Positions 1 through 5,744 of a stretch of DNA of 5,744 nt are shown here, in pieces. A program made the translations under genes and the position numbers. The stretch is from Firmicutes bacterium UBA4874. Lineage in GTDB: Bacteria; Bacillota; Clostridia; Caldicoprobacterales; DTU083. The notes beneath the pieces are model-generated. The model saw only the letters and a program-made list of their open reading frames with translations. It searched no databases and had not been told where the DNA came from. The stretch covers positions 13,608 to 19,351 of the forward strand of contig DHDO01000071.1 in assembly GCA_002399435.1 (NCBI GenBank). The letters are read 5' to 3'. Each line of letters begins with the position of its first letter. Position 1 is the stretch's first letter.

Positions 1-311
1 AATTCAACGACGGAACGAAGGGTCCGGCCGATCAGTCTTTGAATCTCCTGGGTTCTTCCCTCTACTCTGCCTCTTCTTGATTCCCGGACCTTACGTACCT
101 GGGTGGACGCGGGGATCATGGCATATTCCCCGGTAATCCAGCCTTTTCCGCTTCCTCTCAAGAAGGGAGGCACCTTATCCTCCACCATGGCTGTGCAGAT
201 AACCCTGGTCCTTCCGCACTCGATTAATACCGAACCATTTGCATGACAGATAAAGTCCGGTGTGATTTGGATCGGTCTCATTTCATTGTTGGCTCTTCCG
301 TCTGGTCTCAT
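1..311 (-). CDS. rph: Ribonuclease PH, N-terminal part (cut by window edge)
   Basis: RNase PH is a phosphorolytic 3'-to-5' exoribonuclease that trims the 3' ends of tRNA precursors and takes part in RNA turnover in the cytoplasm. Only the first 103 residues are present, out of about 240-250 for the family, because the gene leaves the window at its left edge. The protein opens with [14 protein letters not shown], followed by [19 protein letters not shown], the [14 protein letters not shown] block and [15 protein letters not shown], which are the conserved N-terminal RNase PH blocks in their normal order. The ATG at 311 is preceded by AGGGAG (319-324) at 7 nt, and the family consensus begins at exactly this methionine. 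It lies 75 nt downstream of gerM on the same strand and is probably co-transcribed, as in Bacillus subtilis. Identification is from motif recall; the catalytic C-terminal half cannot be checked here. Confidence 0.95.
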   Translation of the reverse strand, partial: MRPDGRANNEMRPIQITPDFICHANGSVLIECGRTRVICTAMVEDKVPPFLRGSGKGWITGEYAMIPASTQVRKVRESRRGRVEGRTQEIQRLIGRTLRSVVE

Positions 312-346
312 ATCTTTTCTCCCTTGTGATGTAATGATGGAACAAA

Positions 347-377
347 GCTCAGACAGCCATTTTCCGACGGTCTGAGC
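347..377 (-). other. Intergenic hairpin between gerM and rph
   Basis: Two perfect 8-nt arms, GCTCAGAC and GTCTGAGC, are separated by 15 nt (arms at 370-377 and 347-354). On the transcribed minus strand the second arm is followed by TTTGTTCC, which is only a weak T-run. It could be a leaky terminator that lowers rph expression relative to gerM, or an RNA processing or stabilising stem. The large loop and short T-run argue against efficient termination. Confidence 0.45.
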
Positions 378-386
378 CTGGTCCTG

Positions 387-1409
387 TTATTCATATTCGT
401 TTGCAAATACCGGTGTGCTGTCCAGTGGAGCACTCCCCGCATAATTCTTTCCTTCCACAAGGACCTTCACCTGCTTCACTTCCGGGAACTGCATGGCTGC
501 CATTTTTATTGCTTTCATTACCATGGCTTCACTGTCCTTGGAATTTGCCAGATCCTTGAACTCCTTACTGAAGTTCAGATAGGTTGTTCCCTTCTCCATC
601 TGAACTCCCAGAAGTTTGGTATCCGGAGGAATATCAATGGTCATATTGTCGTGATCCTTTGGTCCTTTCAGCAGTTCCTTAATTGCAGTTTCCAGTGTCG
701 AATTTTCGGATGATGTGATTCTCGTCACCGGAATCAAATAATCATATTGGCTGGGGGAGGTGCTTTGGTAGAACACAGTTACCTTTGCTCCCTGAGCCTT
801 GGCATCGTCCGACATCTCAACATTGACATCCGATGGGCCAATGGGATTCTTTACTTTTGTTCCATGCTCCATGGTGTCAACGACCTTCCCGTCAAAGAGA
901 AACTGTACCTTATCAATGGTGGAAAATCCTGACAGGGTCAAAACGATGCCCTGAATCCTATTATTCTCTGCCGCTGCATCCTTGCAATCCAAAGCCGCGT
1001 GATTCAGATCCAGCGTGGCAACGCGATCCTTGATGGACATGCCCAGCACCTTGGCATCCGCAGGAAGCAGGGGCTTTAGGCCCATCATCATCAGGTCCTC
1101 CTGCTGCTCCGGGGTATCCGTCATAACGTTCAGGGTAGCCTTTGCAATTCCCTCCACCCATGGTATCTTACGCATAACAGGAACCAAATATCCCGCATCA
1201 TCCTGATAGTAAACGACGGTTTCCCGGGTCAGCCCATTCGTTCCTTCGTCCTTTTCGTTCTTTACCTCGCTCTTTTTGCCTGTTTGTTCGTCTGTTGCCG
1301 TTGGAATGTCTTTGGTATTTCCCTTTCCCTCTTTCTTTTGGTTGCAACTGGCAAATACCAATGTAAGAATCAACAGCATTGCAGTCAGGAACCAGACTTT
1401 TTTTTGCAA
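387..1409 (-). CDS. gerM: GerM-type sporulation/germination lipoprotein with two GerMN domains
   Basis: The 340-residue protein is predicted to be exported and lipid-anchored. It starts with MQKK, a hydrophobic stretch (residues 5-19) and a lipobox-like FASC, so Cys22 would carry the lipid. A charged linker (about 23-60) precedes two related domains, about 64-188 and 208-326. The repeat is visible as YLVPVMR versus YLIPVTR and LPADAKVLG versus IPPDTKLLG, the pattern of tandem GerMN domains. In Bacillus subtilis, GerM is needed to assemble the SpoIIIA-SpoIIQ channel between mother cell and forespore, and mutants also show germination defects; the same role here is inferred. The start is TTG at 1407-1409, supported by an AAGGGGGGAGA ribosome binding site with suitable spacing and by the signal peptide beginning there. 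An A8 run covers codons 2-4. The downstream neighbour is rph, as in Bacillus. The domain call is firm; the exact sporulation role is less so. Confidence 0.9.
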   Translation of the reverse strand: MQKKVWFLTAMLLILTLVFASCNQKKEGKGNTKDIPTATDEQTGKKSEVKNEKDEGTNGLTRETVVYYQDDAGYLVPVMRKIPWVEGIAKATLNVMTDTPEQQEDLMMMGLKPLLPADAKVLGMSIKDRVATLDLNHAALDCKDAAAENNRIQGIVLTLSGFSTIDKVQFLFDGKVVDTMEHGTKVKNPIGPSDVNVEMSDDAKAQGAKVTVFYQSTSPSQYDYLIPVTRITSSENSTLETAIKELLKGPKDHDNMTIDIPPDTKLLGVQMEKGTTYLNFSKEFKDLANSKDSEAMVMKAIKMAAMQFPEVKQVKVLVEGKNYAGSAPLDSTPVFANEYE

Positions 1410-1425
1410 AGCGATCTCCCCCCTT
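1407..1425 (-). promoter_or_regulatory. Ribosome binding site deciding the TTG start of gerM
   Basis: On the minus strand AAGGGGGGAGA is followed by TCGCT and then TTG. No ATG or GTG lies at a usable distance, and the lipoprotein signal peptide begins directly at this TTG. A TTG start with a very strong purine-rich site is common in Bacillota. Confidence 0.75.
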
Positions 1426-1462
1426 GTCTTATCTTAATACTATCTATATTAGGCAAGCAGAG

Positions 1463-1493
1463 GTTGTATGTATCCTTAAAACCATTTCATACT
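1463..1493 (-). promoter_or_regulatory. Possible sigma-E-like promoter of gerM (weak)
   Basis: On the minus strand CATACAAC (1470 down to 1463) matches seven of the eight positions of the mother-cell sigma-E -10 consensus CATACAnT. The segment 15 nt upstream (AGTATGAA, 1493-1486) is only a poor match to the -35. A sporulation sigma factor would suit gerM, but the weak -35 makes this tentative. No convincing sigma-A pair was seen close to gerM. Confidence 0.25.
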
Positions 1494-1498
1494 GAAAT
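1484..1498. repeat. Small dyad ATTTCA-TAC-TGAAAT upstream of gerM
   Basis: Perfect 6-nt arms (1484-1489 and 1493-1498) flank a 3-nt centre. It lies about 75 nt upstream of the gerM start codon in the divergent intergenic region. It has the size of a protein operator but matches no operator consensus that I recognise, and an AT-rich 6-bp dyad can arise by chance. Confidence 0.3.
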
Positions 1499-1576
1499 TA
1501 TTCTATCATATTTGACCCAAACAGGACACACTGTTTTGAAAATGATCTTCCTATTCTGTTCCTCCCCGGCAAACTG

Positions 1577-1589
1577 GTGTATAATACAC
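1577..1589 (+). promoter_or_regulatory. Candidate -10 element for rqcH inside a perfect dyad
   Basis: A consensus TATAAT (1580-1585) lies 81 nt upstream of the rqcH start. It sits in GTGTAT-A-ATACAC, a perfect 13-nt odd palindrome, so the minus strand also carries TATTAT. No good -35 is visible 16-18 nt upstream on the plus strand (TGTTCC at 17 nt), so the promoter call rests on the -10 alone. The dyad could be an operator over the -10 or a symmetric -10 serving both divergent genes. Confidence 0.45.
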
Positions 1590-1653
1590 ATGGCAAGAAA
1601 TCAGGATAAAAAAGAATTCATGGATAAGAATAGCAATATCCAATGGAAAACGC

Positions 1654-1669
1654 AGGAGGAATCGAAATG
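1654..1669 (+). promoter_or_regulatory. Ribosome binding site deciding the rqcH start
   Basis: A perfect AGGAGG at 1654-1659 lies 7 nt before the ATG at 1667. An in-frame ATG at 1643 would add eight residues (MENAGGIE), but it lies upstream of this site and has no comparable one of its own. Starting at 1667 also puts the conserved Asp-Arg pair at residues 97-98, the numbering reported for Bacillus subtilis RqcH. Confidence 0.9.
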
Positions 1670-3418
1670 TCACTGGATGGTGTTCTGCTGAGTGGACTGG
1701 CAGGAGAGTTACAGTCCGTCCTGGAAAATGGACGCATTGACCGGATTTATCAGCCGGAAAAGGATGAAATACATATTTTGATTCGAAATAATGGTCAGAA
1801 TTACAGATTGTTGCTGTCTGCCAGCTCCAGTCATCCCAGGATTCATCTAACCTGTCAGGATAAAGCAAACCCACTTTCTCCCCCTATGTTCTGCATGGTG
1901 CTTCGAAAGCATCTGATTGGCGGAAGACTTCTGTCGATTTCGCAACCGGGATTGGACAGAATCCTGATCCTTCATTTTGAAAGTCTGGATGAAATGGGAG
2001 ATTGGACAAAGAAGAAATTGATCATAGAGATCATGGGAAGACATAGCAATATTATCTTCACGGATCAGGATGGAAAGATACTGGACAGTGTCAAACACGT
2101 CAGCAAAAATATCAGCCGGGTAAGAGAAGTACTGCCCGGAAAATATTATACGGATCCGCCTTCCCAGGGAAAATCCGATCCCCGCGGGGCAGGCAGGGAG
2201 CAGGTTCTGTCCTTGCTGACCTCGCAAAATCACAATATCCCGCCGGAACGGATTTTGGCAGATCACTTTACCGGGATCTCCCGAACCACGGCGGAAGAGA
2301 TCTGCCGCATGGCAGCCTGTGAATCCGGCGGGCAGCAGGCAGACTGCGCGGAAAGGATTGCCTCTGCCTTTACAGACTTTTTTTCAAAGATCCGGGAAGG
2401 CTTGTTTCAGCCGATCCTCGTGCTGGGGGAGCAGAACAAGCCAAAGGATATCCTGCCGTTTTCCTATGGTATTTATCCCTCCGGACAGATGAAATCCTAT
2501 CCATCCTTTTCTGATGCGCTGGATGACTATTTTGCCACCCGGGACCGTATGGAACGAATCCAGCAGCGGACTTCCCATCTTCGCAAGGTAATCCGGAATA
2601 ACATGGATCGCTGCACGAAAAAACTGGCTATGGAGTCGGCGGAAATCGAAAAGGCACAGGACAGCGGAGTTTATCGATTATACGGGGAGTTGATCACCTC
2701 CAACATTTACAGGATATCCCCCGGTGAAAGGGAGGTAACACTGGAAAACTACCATGACCCAGAGGGAAAAACTGTACGGATTCCCATGGATCCTGCCAAA
2801 ACACCTTCCCAGAATGCCCAGGCCTACTTTAAAAAGTATAGCAAGTCCAGGACAGTCGTTTTAAAGCAAGCGAAGTTCCGAAAGGAAACCCGGGAGGAAA
2901 TCACCTATCTGGAAAGCCTGGCAGAGCATTTGTCCATGTGCTCCGATGAGGCGGATATATCAGCTATCCGGGAGGAGCTGACACGGGAAGGGTATCTTCG
3001 GAGGGACTCCGGAAAAAAGAAGCCGCAGCGGCATGCGGTTTCCCTTCCCCATCATTATCTGTCCTCGGATGGCTATGAAATATTTGTAGGCAAAAACAAT
3101 ATGCAGAATGACCATCTCACCCTGAAAACAGCCGCTGCAAAGGATCTCTGGCTGCATACCAAGGTCATACCCGGATCCCATGTTATTGTCAAGACAGCAG
3201 GGCGTCCGGTTCCGGATACCACTTTGGAGGAAGCTGCCAACCTGGCAGCCTATTACAGCAAGGGCAGGACTTCTGCCAATGTACCCGTGGATTACTGCCC
3301 CAGAAAACATGTAAAAAAGCCGGGTGGAGCAAAGCCGGGGATGGTGATCTATGAGCAGTATCAAACCATTTATGTCACTCCGTCGGAAGAAAGAGTGAAG
3401 AGAATGAAGAAGCTCTGA
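1667..3418 (+). CDS. rqcH: RqcH, ribosome quality control factor (NFACT family, Rqc2 homologue)
   Basis: RqcH binds 50S subunits obstructed by a peptidyl-tRNA and recruits alanyl-tRNA, so that the stalled chain gets a C-terminal alanine tail that marks it for proteolysis. Older annotations call the family fibronectin-binding protein (YloA/FbpA). The 583 residues match the usual length of about 570 and show all expected parts: NFACT-N from residue 1 with the Asp97-Arg98 pair (GLDRILILHF) and the Glu121-Ile-Met motif (EIMGRHSN), a helix-hairpin-helix region about 180-235, coiled-coil arms about 289-335 and 380-445, and NFACT-R about 464-572 with DLWLHTKVIPGSHVIVK and a lysine/proline-rich stretch near the end. 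The key residues needed for tRNA recruitment appear intact, so the protein is probably active. It is divergent to gerM and converges on uraA with a 5-nt gap; it appears to be transcribed alone in this window. Confidence 0.96.
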   Translation: MSLDGVLLSGLAGELQSVLENGRIDRIYQPEKDEIHILIRNNGQNYRLLLSASSSHPRIHLTCQDKANPLSPPMFCMVLRKHLIGGRLLSISQPGLDRILILHFESLDEMGDWTKKKLIIEIMGRHSNIIFTDQDGKILDSVKHVSKNISRVREVLPGKYYTDPPSQGKSDPRGAGREQVLSLLTSQNHNIPPERILADHFTGISRTTAEEICRMAACESGGQQADCAERIASAFTDFFSKIREGLFQPILVLGEQNKPKDILPFSYGIYPSGQMKSYPSFSDALDDYFATRDRMERIQQRTSHLRKVIRNNMDRCTKKLAMESAEIEKAQDSGVYRLYGELITSNIYRISPGEREVTLENYHDPEGKTVRIPMDPAKTPSQNAQAYFKKYSKSRTVVLKQAKFRKETREEITYLESLAEHLSMCSDEADISAIREELTREGYLRRDSGKKKPQRHAVSLPHHYLSSDGYEIFVGKNNMQNDHLTLKTAAAKDLWLHTKVIPGSHVIVKTAGRPVPDTTLEEAANLAAYYSKGRTSANVPVDYCPRKHVKKPGGAKPGMVIYEQYQTIYVTPSEERVKRMKKL

Positions 3419-3423
3419 GGATT

Positions 3424-4815
3424 TTATACACTTTGTTCTTTTTTGCTTCCGATATTTAGAATGAAGTTCATCACAATGCCGAATATGGAGGCTCCGGCCA
3501 CACAGGGAATCTCCGCTCCAAAGAACGGAATGTTGCCTCCAAAGGCATATTGGCCGCCAATGCCGATAACCATTATGACAGCGATCACTGCAATGTTCCG
3601 CGAACAGAACAGATCGACCTTTTTTTCCACCATAATGGCTACTCCCTGTGCTGCAATGGTACCAAACAGGTAGATTTCCAGGCCGCCAATCACTGTGGTG
3701 GGAATGGAATAGATTGCATTGATCAATGGGGTAAAGCAGGAAATAATCATGGCCAGGACTGATGCGGCGATCAGGACCGGGACGGAAAACACCTTGCTGA
3801 TAGCCATAGTACTGATGTTCTCGCCATAGTTTGTGCCGGCCGGGCCGCCTATGAAGCCGGAAACCATATCACCGATTCCATCCCCGATAAGGTTCCGTCC
3901 AAGCATATCTGCCAGATTGTATTTCTTTTTGCTGTGCTTCTCCCTGGCCAGGTTGTTTACATAAATATCAAGCTGATAAATATGAGCCGTGGATTCCGGT
4001 ATGGTGGCAATGGCAATGGGCATAATTGCTGCAACCGCCATCCAGTTTGGTTTCGGCAGGGTGAAAATGGGCAGGGAGAAGATTCCTTTTCCAATTTCTC
4101 CAGCCGGCAGGGTTTTAAATAAATTGATGCCAGTGGTCCACTGAATGATTCCTGCAGTCAGACACCCCAGCACTGGGCCCAGAATCAGGGGAAGCTGGCC
4201 CCATATTCCTTTCAGATAGACGGAAAACAGGATGGTTGAAATCAATGTCACAAGGGAAACGATCCATGCCAGGTTGGTGGCAGTGGCGATTTGAGACTTT
4301 GCCACCCGGATGGTGCCCAGGGCATCCACGGAAATGGATGCAGCGTCCTTCAACGCATTCCCTGCCAGGGTTAAGCCAATAATCATCGCAATGGGGCCGG
4401 TTACTGTGGCAGGTAGGATTTTTTCGATGGAATCCCTGCCGAAGCGATTGACAATCAAACCTGCCGCTATGGAAATAAATCCCGACAGGACAATGCCAAA
4501 CTGGGCTACTGCAATCTTTTCATCGAGTACATAACCAGAGAGAGCTTCTGAGCTCATCAGACCGCTGATGGCAGCAACATAGGAAAAACTGGATCCGTAA
4601 TAAAGAGGAATCTTCCTTCCGGTTATCAGCAGGAAGCATATGGTTGCCAATCCGCTGGCGAAAATAGTGGTGGAGATGTGAAAGCCGGTAATGATTGCTA
4701 CGGCTACCGTTGCCGGGAACATGACGATGACCTGCTGCAGTGCGTAGAGAAGCAGTTTCCATAAGGGGGGTCGTTCGTCCGGTAAATAACTGATGGTTTT
4801 TGAATGATTACTCAT
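3424..4815 (-). CDS. uraA: Uracil permease, NCS2 (nucleobase:cation symporter-2) family
   Basis: This integral membrane transporter probably imports uracil with protons for pyrimidine salvage. The 463 residues are mostly hydrophobic, in line with the 14 transmembrane segments of the family. Residues equivalent to the uracil-binding set of Escherichia coli UraA are visible: Glu274 and His278 in PESTAH (E. coli Glu241 and His245) and Glu332 in TNYGENIS (E. coli Glu290). TYGENI-type motifs mark uracil rather than xanthine or urate carriers. The stretch between these sites is about nine residues longer than in E. coli, with a lysine-rich loop near 291-299. The ATG at 4815 follows AGGAGG (4822-4827) at 6 nt. 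It lies downstream of pyrR, separated by a PyrR attenuator, so it should be repressed when uridine nucleotides are abundant. Genes of this position in Bacillus are called pyrP. Confidence 0.95.
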   Translation of the reverse strand: MSNHSKTISYLPDERPPLWKLLLYALQQVIVMFPATVAVAIITGFHISTTIFASGLATICFLLITGRKIPLYYGSSFSYVAAISGLMSSEALSGYVLDEKIAVAQFGIVLSGFISIAAGLIVNRFGRDSIEKILPATVTGPIAMIIGLTLAGNALKDAASISVDALGTIRVAKSQIATATNLAWIVSLVTLISTILFSVYLKGIWGQLPLILGPVLGCLTAGIIQWTTGINLFKTLPAGEIGKGIFSLPIFTLPKPNWMAVAAIMPIAIATIPESTAHIYQLDIYVNNLAREKHSKKKYNLADMLGRNLIGDGIGDMVSGFIGGPAGTNYGENISTMAISKVFSVPVLIAASVLAMIISCFTPLINAIYSIPTTVIGGLEIYLFGTIAAQGVAIMVEKKVDLFCSRNIAVIAVIMVIGIGGQYAFGGNIPFFGAEIPCVAGASIFGIVMNFILNIGSKKEQSV

Positions 4816-4849
4816 AAAAAGCCTCCTGATAATTATAGTCTTCCCTGCC

Positions 4850-4876
4850 TGGCCATTTCAGCCTGTGAAATGGCCA
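4850..4876. repeat. Perfect 11-bp hairpin between attenuator and uraA
   Basis: Arms TGGCCATTTCA (4850-4860) and TGAAATGGCCA (4866-4876) are perfect reverse complements around a 5-nt loop. In the uraA mRNA it lies directly after the T-run of the upstream terminator and 22 nt before the AGGAGG. It has no T-run of its own on the minus strand, so it is not a standard terminator. A role in mRNA stability, processing or spacing is possible but unproven. Confidence 0.7.
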
Positions 4877-4877
4877 T

Positions 4878-4908
4878 AAAAAATGCCTTGACGTCCACTG
4901 TCAAGGCA
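4878..4908 (-). terminator. Intrinsic terminator of the pyrR-uraA intergenic PyrR attenuator
   Basis: On the minus strand TGCCTTGAC (4908-4900) and GTCAAGGCA (4892-4884) form a perfect 9-bp stem with a 7-nt loop, followed by six T (4883-4878). This should stop transcription before uraA when PyrR holds the upstream binding loop. Confidence 0.92.
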
Positions 4909-4941
4909 CAATGGTTCACTTGAACCGTTTGCCCTTGTCAG
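4898..4941 (-). promoter_or_regulatory. Antiterminator of the pyrR-uraA attenuator
   Basis: CTGACAAGGGCA (4941-4930), which includes the 3' side of the PyrR-binding loop, can pair with TGCCTTGACAG (4908-4898), the 5' arm of the terminator. This gives ten pairs with one A-A mismatch and one bulged G. A nested hairpin GGTTC-AAGT-GAACC (4926-4913) fills the apex. The pairing excludes both the binding loop and the terminator, as the PyrR mechanism requires. Confidence 0.85.
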
Positions 4942-4964
4942 CCTCGCAGGACTGTCTTTAAGGG
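4932..4964 (-). promoter_or_regulatory. PyrR-binding loop (anti-antiterminator) between pyrR and uraA
   Basis: On the minus strand the lower stem CCCTT/AAGGG encloses an internal loop AAAGA/AC, an upper stem CAGTC/GGCTG (one G-U pair) and the hexaloop CTGCGA. The core AGTCCTGCGAGGCT fits the published PyrR recognition consensus ARUCCNGNGAGGYU at every position. UMP/UTP-bound PyrR should stabilise it and so allow the terminator at 4878-4908 to form. Confidence 0.93.
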
Positions 4965-4997
4965 ACTCTCTTTTCTTGCTTTGTGGAATAATTGATT

Positions 4998-5633
<636 letters not shown>

Positions 5634-5642
<9 letters not shown>

Positions 5643-5665
5643 TCTCACGGAACCGTGTTAAAGGT
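5634..5665 (-). promoter_or_regulatory. PyrR-binding loop in the pyrR leader
   Basis: On the minus strand the lower stem ACCTT/AAGGT, internal loop TAACA/C, upper stem CGGTT/GACCG (one U-G pair) and hexaloop CCGTGA repeat the plan of the loop before uraA. The hexaloop fits CNGNGA, but the pair closing it is U-G where the PyrR consensus has C-G. Its place directly upstream of an antiterminator and terminator makes the assignment strong despite that deviation. Confidence 0.85.
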
Positions 5666-5690
5666 CTTTGCTAAATTTTTTACTTTGCCA

Positions 5691-5719
5691 AGTATACCAT
5701 ATTGTTTGAATCCTGTCCA
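5691..5719 (-). promoter_or_regulatory. Sigma-A-type promoter of pyrR-uraA
   Basis: On the minus strand TGGACA (5719-5714) and TATACT (5696-5691) are spaced by exactly 17 nt, each matching the vegetative consensus at five of six positions. Transcription should begin near 5684, giving a leader of about 150 nt that contains the whole PyrR attenuator. An A-tract/T-tract stretch at 5729-5742 lies where an UP element would sit. Confidence 0.85.
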
Positions 5720-5744
5720 GTACCCGCTAAAAATTTTTTATTGC

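Noticed and set aside
1..5. Window starts with AATTC, suggestive of an EcoRI cloning junction
   Set aside because: The bases fit the rph reading frame (VVE followed by TT), and an intact GAATTC also occurs near 1615-1620, so nothing here proves a join.
1643..1666. Eight-residue extension of RqcH from the ATG at 1643
   Set aside because: It lies upstream of the perfect AGGAGG at 1654-1659, and starting at 1667 gives the expected Asp97-Arg98 numbering.
1590..1691. 33-residue reading frame upstream of and overlapping the rqcH start
   Set aside because: Its ATG sits almost at the expected transcription start, with no ribosome binding site, and its C-terminal part only reads the rqcH start region in another frame.
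1551..1874. 107-residue minus-strand reading frame across the rqcH start
   Set aside because: It covers the rqcH ribosome binding site and N-terminus in antisense, and its composition looks non-coding.
1847..2266. 139-residue minus-strand reading frame within rqcH
   Set aside because: It lies entirely antisense to a conserved RqcH region and resembles no family I know.
5725..5742. A-tract/T-tract at the right edge as a terminator of an upstream gene
   Set aside because: No GC-rich stem adjoins it within the window; it better fits an AT-rich UP element upstream of the pyrR -35.

Overview
The window looks like ordinary chromosome from a Gram-positive, endospore-forming member of the Bacillota, probably of the Clostridia. 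The evidence is a GerM-type sporulation lipoprotein next to RNase PH, a bacterial RqcH/NFACT protein, strong AGGAGG-type ribosome binding sites, and PyrR-type RNA attenuators, a regulatory scheme typical of Bacillota. Nothing suggests a plasmid, phage or insertion sequence, and I see no tRNA, rRNA or CRISPR array.

Layout: (1) 1-1409, minus strand: gerM followed by the 5' part of rph, which runs off the left edge. The gene pair gerM-rph is also found in Bacillus subtilis. (2) 1410-1666: a divergent intergenic region with a near-symmetric -10 element and two small dyads. (3) 1667-3418, plus strand: a complete rqcH, the tRNA-recruiting factor of ribosome-associated quality control that adds alanine tails to stalled nascent chains. 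(4) 3424-5534, minus strand: uraA (uracil permease) preceded by pyrR, converging on rqcH with a 5-nt gap. (5) 5535-5744: the pyrR promoter and leader.

The best-resolved regulation is in the pyrR-uraA unit. A sigma-A-type promoter (TGGACA, 17 nt, TATACT) drives a leader holding a PyrR-binding loop, an antiterminator and a terminator. The same three-part device recurs between pyrR and uraA. Both binding loops share one plan: a 5-bp lower stem, an asymmetric internal loop, a 5-bp upper stem and a CNGNGA hexaloop. When UMP/UTP is plentiful, PyrR should stabilise the binding loops and let the terminators form, lowering synthesis of PyrR itself and of the uracil importer.

I found no new multi-gene system. 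The observations most worth checking are the duplicated PyrR attenuators and the variant closing pair of the leader copy, an unexplained perfect 11-bp hairpin between the second attenuator and the uraA ribosome binding site, and the symmetric -10 between gerM and rqcH.
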